Part shown: piece by piece, positions 22,889 to 33,785 of the stretch
How the letters are laid out: each line of letters starts with the position of its first letter
Numbering within the stretch: the first letter of the stretch is position 1
Source: Meconema thalassinum
Lineage: Eukaryota; Arthropoda; Insecta; Orthoptera; Tettigoniidae
Length of the DNA: 64,000 nucleotides
Assembly (NCBI GenBank): GCA_946902985.2
Contig: OX336388.2
Span: forward strand, 1,211,022,609 to 1,211,086,608
Direction of reading: 5' to 3'
Notes under the pieces: generated by a model
What the model was told of the DNA's origin: nothing
What the model saw: only the letters and a program-made list of their open reading frames with translations
Database searches by the model: none
Program-made: the position numbers and the translations under genes

Positions 22889-23207
22889 AGCCGGCTCCGT
22901 AGTGTTGAGGTATGGTGCCTGCCTCTCAACCGGAGGCCCCGGGTTCGATTCCCGGCTCGATCAGTGATTTTAGAAAAACGTACGTGAGGGCTGGAACGGG
23001 GTGCACTCAGCATCGTGAGGACAATTGAGTAGCTGTCTGACAGTGAGGTAGCGCCCTGGTCACAAAAACCAAGATTAATGGCCGAGGGGACCCGATGCGC
23101 TGACCACGCGTCACCCCGATATCTGCAGGTCAAATGGCTGGGCAGCGGCTGCTTGGCAGGCGTAGGCCGTTCATGGGCTGTAGTGCCAGGGGTTATTATT
23201 ATTATTA
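22889..23207 (+). mobile_element. SINE-B copy, full length
   Basis: tRNA-like head with B-box GGGTTCGATTCCCGGC, then GTGCACTCAGC, AGTAGCTGTCTGACAGTGAG and a body ending GGGCTGTAGTGCCAGGGG, with tail (TTA)n. It is flanked by a 13-bp direct repeat TAAGAAAGTTGTT at 22876-22888 and 23208-23220, which fixes both ends. Confidence 0.85.
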
Positions 23208-23279
23208 TAAGAAAGTTGTTGATTTGTAGCTTTTCAGTCGGTCAGCATGATTGTGCCCAATGAATGGTCGGGGTACAAG

Positions 23280-23619
23280 TTTTTTTTTTTTTTTTTTAGC
23301 GTATGGCTTTTAGTGCCGGGAGTGTCTGAGGACATGTTCGGCTCGCCAGTTTTGTAGCTGCTTCGAGACGGACACCCAATGGGTGAGCTACAAGTACCGT
23401 TGGGGAGGGAAGTTGGAATGTAAGGACGAGGAGTTGGAAGGTAACGGCTGTGGCCTATAGTTAGCGACCAACCCCGGCATTTGCCTGGAAGGAAGATGGG
23501 AAACCACAGAAGACCATCTTCAAGGTTGCCGGCGGGGGGATTCCAACCTCCTCGCCTCCCGGATGTGAGCGACTGCCACCAGTCATGCCGTAACGACCAC
23601 GGCTAACTCACCCGGTGGA
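23280..23619 (-). mobile_element. SINE-D copy
   Basis: Poly(T) at 23280-23298 is the poly(A) tail on the minus strand. The tRNA-like head is at the right (GGGTGAGTTAGCCGTGGTC). The shared central module is GGTTTCCCATCTTCC with CCAGGCAAATGCCGGGG. GTACAAG at 23273-23279 and 23620-23626 is the target duplication. Confidence 0.8.
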
Positions 23620-23972
23620 GTACAAGATATAAATATGTAACGACACTCCTGGAAAAATTACATGTATTAATTGGATTATCACAGATAATGGGGCAATCTA
23701 ATGGGATAATCTAATTAATAAGCCTACATGTAATGTGTTGACCAACTGAAGAGCTACCAATTAACTATTTTGTGTAGGCAACACTGAAAAAGTATGACTT
23801 CAAATCTTTACATACTAAGAAAGTTATAGAGATATTTCAATTTTTTGAAAAAAGTCCTTTCATTTCCTAGCCCTTAGTCCGATTTTTCCCATTACCGAAC
23901 TCGACTGAGATTTTGAACGGTTATATCGTGTGTTAAATTTGGATGTGATTGGTGCAAAATGACGTTAGTTAT

Positions 23973-24025
23973 AATGATGATGATAATTGTTGTTTTAAGG
24001 GACCTAACATCTAGTTTATCGGCCC
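23973..24025 (-). mobile_element. 53-bp 5'-truncated retroposon
   Basis: A 12-bp direct repeat GACGTTAGTTAT (23961-23972 and 24026-24037) flanks 53 bp that read, on the minus strand, GGGCCGATAAACTAGATG, TTAGGTCCCTTAAAACAAC and an ATC-rich tail. This is the terminal piece of a retroposon whose longer form is not in the window. Confidence 0.7.
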
Positions 24026-24091
24026 GACGTTAGTTATCGTCTCCACAAGAAAGTTATATAACTTAAATGTAGCCTATAAATCAGCGGTAGC

Positions 24092-24388
24092 TACGCTCGC
24101 TAACGCGCAGTGCCAGGCCATTGGGCCAAGCTCTCTGCAGACTCGGAAGACTTTGGTTCGAGGCCCACCGTCAGCTGTCCTTGAATTGGTATTCCTTGGT
24201 TTCCAATTTTCAACTCCAGTCAAATTCTGGGATGGTACCTTTCGACAGACCACGGTCGCTTCCTTCCAAATCCTTTCCCATCATCATTCATTTCATCTCT
24301 CATTAATTCATCTCATGAGGTTAGCATGAGGAACGGCATCCAGCCCTAAAAACCATTCGTCCCATAAACATTCAACGCATCTCATCCC
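24092..24388 (+). mobile_element. SINE-L-related copy
   Basis: Head with A-box-like TAACGCGCAGTGCCAGGCC and B-box-like TTGGTTCGAGGCCCACC. The central module (TCCTTGGTTTCCAATTTTC, CTGGGATGGTACC, ACGGTCGCTTCCTTCC) is followed by a tail with GAGGTTAGCATGAGG. The head differs from the 6.2-kb copies. Confidence 0.55.
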
Positions 24389-24398
24389 CGGGTACATA

Positions 24399-24708
24399 AT
24401 AACAATAACCCCTGGCACTACAGCCCATGAAGGGCCTAGGCCTACCAAGCGACCATTGCCGAGCCATTTGGCCTGCAGATATTGGGGTGATGCGTGGTCA
24501 GCGCATCGGGTCCCCTCGGCCACTTATCTTGGTTTTCATGATCGGGGCGCTGCCTCACTCTCAGACAGCTACTCAATTGTTCCCACGAGGCTGAGTGCAC
24601 CCCGTTCCAGCCCTCACGACAGTTTCTATAATCCATGACGGAGCCGGGAATCGAACACGGGGCCCCCGGGTGAGAGGCAGGTGCGCTACCCCAACACGAC
24701 GGGGCCGA
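24399..24708 (-). mobile_element. SINE-B copy
   Basis: Reverse complement of the family; the tRNA-like head is at the right (GGGAATCGAACACGGGG on the plus strand). GGTACATA at 24391-24398 and 24709-24716 forms the target duplication. Confidence 0.8.
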
Positions 24709-24799
24709 GGTACATACTGTGCATATATAATTATACATGTATATAAACTTTTGAACTGACAGTAGTTTTGGTGTCTGGGGGATGTGATACGCTTAGATA

Positions 24800-25844
24800 T
24801 GAGGCGTTCAGTTGCAAAAGGGACATTATCCACTTTTTAAAAAATTACAGGAAGATGGGAAAACTTATAGTCACTCATATAGTTGTGCAATTATTGATTT
24901 CTGTTCACTAACTCATTAACATTTGATGACAAAGTTTAAGCCGGCAATTTTCAGTTACAGAAATCATTAGAAGTAAACAAAAAATGAATTTTTAAAATGG
25001 ATAATGTCCATTATGATTGGGAATGATGCAAAAAGGACATTATCCCCTTTTTATAATAATTACAGGAACAGAAAATAACGTAAAATTACTCATATAGTTA
25101 TGCAATTATTGATTTCTGTTCACTAACTCATTAACATTTGATGACAAAGTTTAAGTCTGCAATTTCCAGTTACAAAAATCATAATAAGTTAACAAAAAAA
25201 GTATTATAAAATGGATAATGTACCTTTTGATAGGAAATGATGGATTGGATAATATGCATTTCAAAAATAAGTTTTATTATAACAATTAAAAAATTTGCAT
25301 TCGAAAACTGAATGCAGCATCTAACATTTCCATTTCCAATGAATAGCACTCCCGTGATCAGAATTAGGTCTACAATAAATGAACTACTGGAACTTCCTTG
25401 GATTTTCCCCGCTTCCACTGTCCAGGTGTCCTTGATTTCTACCTTGTTACCCCTCCAACAAGAACAGGTGTCACATATTCTTCCATTTCACTAATTAATT
25501 AGTATTACAAAACTATTTTTTGTTAGGAAATTTCTTTACAGACAATCGAAATGAATCACAACTGTGTGCTTTACGCCATCTTTGTTGTTGGCATCATGTG
25601 ACTCCGTATTCATGTCTCTTATTGGTGGAGAGGATTGTGTACCTTTAGCAGTACACTGCTGCGTGGATAATGTCCCTTATGCAGAAAGACGCAATAGTCA
25701 ATGTCTAAATTAACCAGGAAAATGTCCGTTTTGACGTAAAATGCTACTACTAAAAGATGAATATTTAATTCCACAAGATAGCAGTATTAATAACTCTAAT
25801 TTCACAAAGAGTGGATAATGTCCCTTTTGCATCTGAACGCCTCA
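24800..25844. mobile_element. 1,045-bp TIR element with iterated motif
   Basis: Terminal inverted repeats of about 35 bp with one mismatch (both begin TGAGGCGTTCAG, then TGCAAAAGGGACATTATCCA) are flanked by TA at 24798-24799 and 25845-25846. The motif GGATAATGTCC-CTTTTG or its complement appears about eight times across the element, not only at the ends. A direct repeat with 215-bp period occupies about 24837-25270. No transposase frame is present. The TA duplication would fit Tc1/mariner-type mobilisation; the family is unknown to me. Confidence 0.75.
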
Positions 25845-25994
25845 TATGTCGAATTGTTTCGGAAGTCGCAACATGGTCCGCATTGCAATAGGTACTTTTA
25901 TCATGAAATCTACCTAAACAAATCTACTTGGTGTATTAAAATTGGTGAAATAACATTAAATAATGTGACCACATTTGGCACGTTAAGATCCTTA

Positions 25995-26355
25995 AACGTC
26001 CACCACATGTTGTAGCGGCTAGAATTATTGGGTCATCCCGGAGGTCTAGGTTCAATTCCTGTCTCTGCCAAGAATTGAATTATGGTCTGAGGGCTGGAAC
26101 GGAGTATACTCAGTCTCGTGAGTCAAAACTGAGAAGAGGTGGATTCGATTCCTGCCTAAGCCATCCTGGAAGTGGTCTTCGGTGGTTTCCCACTTCTACT
26201 CCAAGGCAAATACCGGGATGGTACCTAACTTCAGGCTACGGCCACCTCCTTCCCAATCCTCATCTGAATTACAAATACACACACTAATACAACCATCACA
26301 ATAACATGGGGCTACATGACGATGATGTCGCAAAGCCCCTATAAGAATCAATAAT
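25995..26355 (+). mobile_element. SINE-K copy
   Basis: Head with GTAGCGGCTAGAATTATTGG and B-box GGTTCAATTCCTGTC, the two-block middle, the central module (CCGGTGG-like TTCGGTGGTTTCCCACTTC) and CCGGGATGGTACC. The shared tail is ACACACTAATACAACCATCA and GGGGCTACATGACGA, with a 3' run of AATAATAAC. Confidence 0.7.
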
Positions 26356-26424
26356 AACAAAAAGAACACGTAGGCTATATTGTTATAAACAATATCTGCA
26401 GTAGCCATGTAAATCTACTACAAA

Positions 26425-27224
26425 CAAGTAGTTCCGTGAAGAACTATAGACTACAGCCTATTTTCATATAACCTACTTACTGTATGTTAATTGCCTGTAT
26501 CAACATACTAAATTTCAGTTTGATTGCTGTCATAAATTCGTAGATATTGAGAACCGTCTAAATATTTCGGATGGTCACCATGTTGGATTTTTATATATGT
26601 AGGCCATAGAGTTATGTACTATTAGATGGCGATTTTTGCGTAGGTTCATTATTCAAACGTTCACTTCGATCGCGTGATCAATACACAAGAAATAAAAATG
26701 TAATGTAAAAATTACGCACAGCCGCCATATGGAGGTTGTGTGAACAATTTAAATAAATTAGATTCCAGTGCATTACAATGTGTATAAACATTTGCTGTGC
26801 CATATTTCCTTGCGCTCAGATGGTTAAATCGCGAGAAAAGTCTATTCAAATGTTTCACTTTCGCTTGGTGGCCATCTTCGTTTTGTATTTTACAGGTTTT
26901 TGAAAGTCTCATGTTAACTTTTAGTAGTTCTCTTTATCACCGTACAAAATTTCAGGTGATATCAATAATAGTTTCGTTTATATAGAATGCCGGTGAAATA
27001 TTTCGCGCAGCCGCCATGTTGGATTGGTGAGACGTAATGAAATTTGAGGGGCACTTTCGGGGTCGGCCTAAATAGTACTATGACCTAACCGCGTTTCATT
27101 GAAATCGCTCCAGTCGTTTAGAAGTTATTAGGGACACACACACACGGACGCACACTCGTACACACACACGTGGACCAAAGGTGTTCTCATAAGCCTATTT
27201 TTTAATAAATGAAAATGAGCTGAA
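26425..27224 (+). mobile_element. HLE-D copy, short form
   Basis: 5' CAAG, hairpin AGTTCCGTGAAGAACT, AGCCTATTTTCAT. The 3' end has a CA microsatellite, TCTCATAAG and a stem-loop GCCTATTTT/GAAAATGAGC. The core has ATGTTGGAT and GCCGCCAT motifs at intervals and matches the reversed, longer copy at 41.2-42.7 kb. Non-coding. Confidence 0.6.
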
Positions 27225-27311
27225 AAGATTGGGCTCATTTCCGGCGTCAATAGTTTCAAAAATCACTTGAGATAAAATACGGTCGTAGAATGGAAATTAT
27301 TTAAGAAGTAC

Positions 27312-27337
27312 ACTAATAATAATAATAATAATAATAA
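27312..27337 (+). repeat. (AAT)n microsatellite
   Basis: About eight AAT units immediately upstream of the LINE-S 5' truncation. Confidence 0.9.
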
Positions 27338-28112
27338 GATAAGACACTATACCACGGTTGTCAAGCCAGAGGGACTCTATAGCTCAGAATGCTTGATATT
27401 GAATAAGAAAGGGGAAATCAAGGATTTATAGAAGAAGGAAAGGAAAGTCTTGAGAAAGATCCTAGGACCTGAAAAACAAAAAGATGGTACATGGAGGAAG
27501 AGGAGAAATGAAGATCTCAACAGACAGGCAGAGAAAATCACAGACACCATCCGTAAGAGGAGATTGAAGTTTTATGGACACCTCATGAGAATGAGCGAGA
27601 GTCGACTTACGAAGAGAATCTTTAACTACAGTGGTGGCTCAGCGGTCTAGCTGTATGCCTCTCACCAAGGCGGTCCGGGTTCGATTCCCGGTCAATGCAT
27701 GTGAGATTTTCGAAGTGAAATGCCATGTCCTGTGGTTCGGATTCCACGTAAAAAGGAGGTCCCGTGGCTCATGATCTCAAGATTAACGGTCACGTTAAAC
27801 TACAAGCTTCCTTCCTTTCCTTCTTTAACTACATCACCAAGATCAAGGCAACTACATTATGGATAGAGGAAACGAGAAAAGACATGGAGGAAGTGGGGAT
27901 AAATCCAGAAGACATTTGGAATAGAGATGTGTTTCGAGCTAAGATTGATAAATTCAAGGGGTTCCAGGAAAAGCAATGTAAAATGGCCAAAAACACCTGG
28001 TCAGATGAGAGGAGGAGGAACCACAGTGAAAGGATGAAGAAATTTTGGGAGAAGAAAAAAAGACTAACCAACAAATGAGTTGTTTTCCGTGGTCCACAGT
28101 AGGCCAAAATCG
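27338..28112 (+). pseudogene. LINE-S 3' end, interrupted by SINE-A
   Basis: Frames at 27450-27618 and 27834-28078 together give the LINE-S C-terminal region: IRKRRLKFYGHLMRM, LTKRIFNY, then GINPEDIWN and a basic end (ERRRNHSERMKKFWEKKK) with a TGA. SINE-A is inserted between FNY codons, which its target duplication repeats. The 3' UTR CAGTAGGCCAAAATCGAAAG leads into (AAT)n. A stop at about 27430 shows the copy is dead. Confidence 0.8.
27631..27821 (+). mobile_element. SINE-A copy, full length
   Basis: Flanked by TCTTTAACTACA at 27619-27630 and 27822-27833. Head GTGGTGGCTCAGCGG, B-box GGGTTCGATTCCCGG, body GGTCCCGTGGCTCATGAT, tail CTTCCTTCCTTTCC. The duplication defines SINE-A as about 190 bp. 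Confidence 0.9.
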
Positions 28113-28134
28113 AAAGAATAATAATAATAATAAT
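28112..28134 (+). repeat. (AAT)n between LINE-S and SINE-J
   Basis: Serves both as the 3' tail of the plus-strand LINE-S and, read on the other strand, as the ATT tail of SINE-J. Confidence 0.85.
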
Positions 28135-28505
28135 ACTATCGTATGGCCTCGGCTGCCGGGTGCAAGCTTTGTAATTTGACACCCAGAGGGTAGCTTGCAT
28201 GTCGAATTTCGTTGTTCCTTGAATTACTATGAAAGTCAAGGAGGTTAGATATCTAAGCTACTTGAACACTATAGCGCTTTCTAGTAGAGAAATGAGAAAC
28301 TTTGTGTTAGCGGAAACTCCCGAGATTAATTTTGCCATCATGAACACGGCCTACTGAATTCAAATGGGTTCTTTGACAAGCCAACATCGTATGACATGCG
28401 TGTCGTATTTTCGCCGCCTTTCAAAAATCACATACCACGGCCAGGGGCGAACCTGCAATCTTGGGGTTAGTAGACCGACACGCTATCCACTCACCCACCG
28501 TGGCA
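28135..28505 (-). mobile_element. SINE-J copy, full length
   Basis: On the minus strand the head is at 28505 (CCACGGTGGGTGAGTGGATAG, B-box GCAGGTTCGCCCCTGG). The body has TGATTTTTGAAAGGCGG, then the long TTCCGCTAACACAAAG segment, and it ends CGAGGCCATACGAT-type sequence before ATT repeats. It aligns with the 5'-truncated plus-strand copy at 45.52 kb. Confidence 0.75.
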
Positions 28506-29128
28506 AGCTAAAAGACAGGATAAGGAAACACCTTTCTGAAATCCCTGTCCCCCGTGATCAGCCTGTACATACTCCCTGTTTTGAGACACTATCGATGAGC
28601 TATTCACTGTTTTCAACTTGAGGGAGAAAATAATACAAATTATTGTTGGACTGTCAAGGAGAATATTATGAAGACGCAAGTTTTGATGGTGGTATCCTTC
28701 AGTTGTAGAATGGATTTCGGCGCACGAGATGCATGTCGTGCTATACGCCCGCCCTGCTTGCGGCCATCCCCCATAGCGTTACAAACTGCAATAAAGTAAG
28801 TCAAGTAAGCTGTGCACCACCTATCGATCGACCTATCGAGATCGCGTGCCTGTTCTACACAGAGGTGGTAATGTAGCAATGGTACGGGGTTGCAAGGGTC
28901 GACATCCATAACCTGTCTTCTGGAATCCCACTCCAGCTGACGCTCACTGCCGTATCCGCCCTTATTCCTTACTTTACTTCGTTCGTCGTGAAGCCTCTAG
29001 ACCAGCAACAATCAAAATATCTTTTGTTAGCACACCCCAAAATCCATTTGTTTGATCTTGGTTTCCACCAAATTAATAGCGATTATTTCAGAGATATTCA
29101 AACCCCATTCATGATATTCTGGATTTGC
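28506..29128. other. No recognised feature
   Basis: Only short chance ORFs. Confidence 0.4.
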
Positions 29129-29415
29129 CATTTCGTGATGTAGCGTGTAATATTCTTGGCTGTCACTCCGGAGATCCGGGTTCAATCCCCGGCTCTGCCA
29201 ATAAAGATAATTTCTGATCTCAGGGCTGCGGGTATACTCAGCCTCGTGAGGCAAAGCTGAGAAGGAGTGGGTTGGATTCCCACCACAGCCATCTTGGATG
29301 TGGTTTTCCGTGGTTTCCCACTTTTCCTTAGGAAAATGACGGGAAGGTTCATAACTGAAGGCCACGGCCGCGTCAATCACAATCCTCACGTGAATTACAA
29401 ATACACGCTTTAACA

Positions 29416-29502
<87 letters not shown>

Positions 29503-29640
29503 AAGCTTTCCACTGAATAAATGGCTTTTATCACTTCACACCAATACAACCATCGTAGTAACACTTATTAACAGACAAGTGTACACACATCCTAGTACAC
29601 GGGGCTACATTACCACGATATCTACGCCCCTCAAAATAAT
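29129..29640 (+). mobile_element. SINE-K copy with internal ATT expansion
   Basis: Head at 29145 with B-box GGGTTCAATCCCCGGC, the middle blocks and the central module, then an interruption by (ATT)n at 29417-29499. The tail resumes (ACCAATACAACCATCG, CTAGTACACGGGGCTACATT) to an AAT array at 29633-29680. Confidence 0.65.
29417..29499 (+). repeat. (ATT)n microsatellite, about 27 units
   Basis: The longest clean trinucleotide array in the window, embedded within a SINE-K copy. Confidence 0.95.
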
Positions 29641-29646
29641 AATAAC

Positions 29647-29679
<33 letters not shown>
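29633..29679 (+). repeat. (AAT)n microsatellite
   Basis: Imperfect AAT run following the SINE-K tail. Confidence 0.9.
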
Positions 29680-29680
29680 G

Positions 29681-30079
29681 ATAGTTCTGGAAACAAATTT
29701 ATCTACTCTATTGAACTGAAATCAAAGGTTGGTAGAGCCTATAGAATATGAAACTGACATGAATTAATGAGGAACTTTAAGACATCTTAGAACTTAGAAT
29801 TTAGTGCTCATCTTGATGTGCATAGTGTGTCCTAAACGTTCTATGAATAGTCTAATGTTTCAACAGCAACATGTACATGGTGCGCTCGCATTCACATGAC
29901 TATCGATAAACATATCGAGAAGTGGTGTACACGTGGCGGTCGGAGTAAACCTGCTGCGGAAAGTCGAATGTTTTCAGTGTGGGAGAATTACAGTGCAGCG
30001 AGTGAGCATCAAGTTCTGTTACGGATTGGGGAAAATAGTGACGTAGATGCGTTAAGGATTGTTGTGAGTGCAAGCGACG
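29681..30079. other. No recognised feature
   Basis: Contains a 71-codon ORF (29896-30111) without recognisable motifs; it runs into the inverted-repeat arm at 30080. Confidence 0.4.
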
Positions 30080-30144
30080 GAACTGAAGATGGAATCACAC
30101 TACTTTCATGACATTCGAAAATAACCGCGATTTAGCACTTTTTT
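30080..30144 (+). repeat. Inverted-repeat arm, left
   Basis: GAACTGAAGATGGAATCACA through AGCACTTTTTT matches the reverse complement of about 32509-32573 with four or so differences. HLE-G1 lies between the arms, along with about 170 bp of other sequence. Confidence 0.7.
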
Positions 30145-31600
30145 GATTTGTTTTTTGTTTGTATGTTTTGTCTACGTGAGCGGTGACTGACCACTGTACT
30201 ATGTATGAATAATGACGTCTTGTAGACAATCCGAGAACATGTAGCAGTTATGTGATCGATTCCTAAAGAAGCCTTCGATGATAATTTCCAGAGCTCTATA
30301 AACAAACAAAAAACAAAACAAGATGTTCAGGAAAGAACATATAGCCTACTTTCTCCTAAATGTATGGGTATAGTTATAACTCTTTGTCTTTTTCACCTCC
30401 TAATTTCTTCCAATTCGAAGTGCAAATTGGCACACTGGATTTGAGGAGTGGCGTTCAAATAATTTACCCCAGCATTTTGCAATTTGATCAGCAAACACTC
30501 CAAACAACGTAGGTATTCAGTATATTAACACCGACTACTTACAATAATTTAAACTTCGTTGCTCTAAACGTATCACTGGGAGAAACATATTTAATATAAC
30601 TATTACACAGCTAATTTGTAATCGCGCACGGCTAACGAGAAAGACAGGCCATGGCGCGTAAACCAAACCCTTCTGTGACGTAGGCAATGTACCGGTACTG
30701 CTTGATGATGCTTGTACGTTTAAGTCGAGAGCAATTCATAAGCAGCAGAAATGCAATATTTTATATCAATCTTCATAAAATGGACGCAGTTAAGATGTTC
30801 CGTGTGTTTTCAAACACGATAAATTATACTGTATAGGTTTGCAAAACTACGCTTGTTGAAGTTACTCCTTACAAAAATACACGCGAACTAGGATTCAAGG
30901 GTTCGTTGTGTCTTTAATAGCTGCAACGAACAGGCTACATTAAGTCGAGTTGTAGATTCGGTGACCTTCGTTTTGAGTTAAATTATGTGCACATTAGTAT
31001 AATTAGATCAAAGAATCTTGCAGCACAGTATAGATATCATTAACTTATTGTTGTTTCAAGGGGCGGAACAGAAATTAATTCGTTTATAGAAGAGATCTGC
31101 GGAATACACTACCCACCGACTAACGATTTGTATCAATACCTTCTATGAAGACAAGTGATAAATGAATACCAACGTTTATACAGGTTCAATGATATAGACA
31201 AGATGACTAGGTACCACACCGGCAGTAAAACGATGACCAGGCAGTGGTGCAACAGAACTACATTGCTGACGTCACGAAAACTCACCAGAGCCAGTCATTC
31301 TCGTTGGCCGTGATAATCGCGCCTTATCTTGGGGATGTGTACCCTCTATCGGCAAAAATAATAACCTTTTCAATTATACTGTAGACATGGGTTCACTAAC
31401 TGGCCGGTAGAGAGCACAGCTCGCATCTAGAAGGCTGTGGTTAGCTATAACATAGTTCAAGTAATTACTCTTAGATGTCACTCCAGTGGTGAATGTTGTT
31501 TTAATTAAATATATATTTTCCATTTCAAAATGCACCATATAATGCTTTATTTTATAACGTCTCAGTACTCAAGAAATAATAAATATACAAAAATTCAAGC

Positions 31601-31686
31601 AAAAAAGTCCAACTCTGATAGGATTTGAACTACGGCCAGCCAGATGAAAGACCAACGCCCTGACCACTCAGCCAATCGTGCACACT
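31601..31686 (-). promoter_or_regulatory. tRNA-like pol III unit in HLE-G1
   Basis: Minus strand: A-box TGGCTGAGTGG, B-box AGTTCAAATCC, and a TTTTTT run directly downstream that would act as a pol III terminator. The acceptor ends do not pair well, so it is not a functional tRNA gene by eye. Confidence 0.5.
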
Positions 31687-32360
31687 CTAATATTGATCGT
31701 TAGGAACCAATATATATACAACGTTATAGCAAATCATGACTTGGACTAAAAATTTCCTTCACTGGAGTATATTTTAAACCGAGTTCATTTCATAGAAAGT
31801 TCATATATTTGTTACCACTAGGCTATATTGCATGCAACATACTGAAATTACTAAAATATAGGTCAGAACGAGAGATCAGCTGCCATCTTGTCAAATAACC
31901 GAGACGACTCAGCCTTTTAAAATCACTTCTAGACTATAATATTAAAATATAAACTTTTAATTTCAAACGGGCCACGTCGTTTCGAACAGATTAAACGATT
32001 CTTGGTTCGATAGTCGGAACTGGTGGGTCCCATGTTATGGATTATAAAGTTTGCATAATTCACACGGCCGCCATCCTGAAATGGTACGGTTGATGACCTC
32101 GTAGTTTGGGCACAAGATGCGTCTCATATGAAGGAACTTTGTTACCAAATTTGGTAAAGATCCGATTATTAGTTTGGTCGTAATGCACTATTACGTTTTG
32201 ACCATTTGAGTGGCCGCCATTAAGTTTTGGTAAAGATGGCGGCAATATAAAACATGACACTGAAGTGCCCTTCGCCAGTGCTACCTCTGTACCAAATTTC
32301 GTTCAATTCGGTTTCACCATGTTCGAATTGATAGCGGGGGGGGGGGCAGACATTCAGAGT

Positions 32361-32441
32361 ACACACACTCACACACACACACACACACAGACTCACACAC
32401 ACACACACATACACACACACACACACACACAGACAGACACA
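32361..32441 (+). repeat. (CA)n microsatellite inside HLE-G1
   Basis: CA run preceded by a G-run (32336-32346) and interrupted by AGACTCACAC and AGACAGACAC. Confidence 0.9.
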
Positions 32442-32508
32442 CAATGTTTGGCCCTGTAGTGTTCTCATAAGTCTACTTTCATTTTTTGCAAAAATCGAAA
32501 GTAGGCCA

Positions 32509-32573
32509 AAAAAAGTGCTGAATCGCGGTCATTTTCGAATGCCATGAAAGTAGTGTGATTCCATCTTCAGTTC
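32509..32573 (-). repeat. Inverted-repeat arm, right
   Basis: Partner of 30080-30144; see that entry. Confidence 0.7.
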
Positions 32574-33785
32574 TGTTTGAATTTTGTCACAATTTATTGG
32601 GGCCTGTTCCAATCTCTTTGCTAACCGCTGTTGCACAGGCTAGAGAAAAATTAGGCTTTCAATCGATGTCATAGTCTCGTTTCTTACTGTGATTATATGG
32701 AAACTACTGAGGCATTGCTGGTCCTGAGTAATGGTATCCAAGGCACAGCCAGTTTTTCTGGATGTTGTAAAAGGTGCTACAGACTCATTGTCAGTGAGGA
32801 AATCATGGCAAATTACCTCACATTAACTAGTACGTCTCGTTCTACCACTGACTTGCATCTTTAACGTTTCTACCTATGGTAGACCCTTTTGAGGATGCAA
32901 CCACAATTGGGCGAAATTACATCGCTTTTCCGCCCCTTAAAACATTAATAATTAACTATAAACCACCCTCCAGGTTGACGACACCTAGACACCGTTCATT
33001 GAACGTTTTAGACAAGTGTTTGTTAATAATGCCTCGTTTTGAGAATAAAATTATGAGTTTGATCATATTATTATTTGTCAAAATTTTATATTATTGAGGA
33101 AATATTTTTAAAATTTCAATTAACCTCCTGTACTGCCAATCTTCTGTTATAAGTAGTACAGCATTCTGCAACGTCCAAGTTGGATACGGAGAAGTATTAT
33201 ACGCTTGGATTTATTTTGTCGCCGACGTGATATAAAAGTTTGTCATTATGATAAATGATTTACAGGGTAAAGAAGTTAAAGGGTGCGTTTTCATTACACG
33301 AGAAAAAGCAAGTTAGTGAATATTTTTGTTGTATTGATTGTGTTGAGCAAATCTCTGTCGCCATGCATGGCCATGCCGTTGTTAATTACAGCGCTCCTCG
33401 TGGCGAGAGTAACAAGCTCGCGAGGACGACTAATTATCGCCACATGCGGGGGAGAGGCCACTTTTCCCCACAACTGCTTTCACTACTCGACTTAGCGGTT
33501 CATATTCAGGGCTACCCATTATTTATAAGCTTACCAGATGTCTCCCACATTTACACGCTACAAGCAGAGGAAGGTGTTTGTTTTAGCTAGTAAAATTAGA
33601 CTCGGCTTTCATAGACACAGTTCAGGGTACAAAAATGAGGTAATAGAATAGTCCTGCTACGAGCATAATGTGTGTAATGGTCCAATCGAACGTCGTTTTA
33701 GATTTTCAAGGGGTTTGATTCCACCTTCAAAACAACAATCGTCACTATCAATCATATTTACATAACGACGGTAAACTTGAGATGA
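32574..33785. other. No recognised feature
   Basis: Short overlapping ORFs (up to 111 codons at 33255-33590) with no motif I recognise. Confidence 0.4.

Larger units (their letters stand above)
22490..24065 (-). repeat. U repeat copy 2, with three insertions
   Basis: Reverse-orientation match to 19.74-20.30 kb in the segments around 22630-22800 and 23860-23960. It is interrupted by SINE-B (22889-23207), SINE-D (23280-23619) and a 53-bp insert (23973-24025), each with a direct target duplication. Confidence 0.5.
30319..32508 (+). mobile_element. HLE-G copy 1 (Helentron/HINE-like)
   Basis: 5' CAAGATGTTCAGGAAAGAAC hairpin and AGCCTACTTTCTCC. The 3' G-run, (CA)n, TTCTCATAAGTCTACTTTC and GAAAGTAGGCCAA stem-loop close it. 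At 2.19 kb it is close to full length. The core has no ORF of note but contains a reversed tRNA-like unit at 31607-31686. It is nearly identical in order and sequence to G2 at 38.88-41.21 kb, so the two derive from one recent source. Confidence 0.65.

Noticed and set aside
31601..31686. Functional tRNA gene
   Set aside because: A- and B-boxes are present but the acceptor and anticodon arms do not pair convincingly, and the block is repeated as part of HLE-G.
33255..33590. 111-codon ORF as a host gene
   Set aside because: Overlaps another ORF in a different frame, no motif, isolated.
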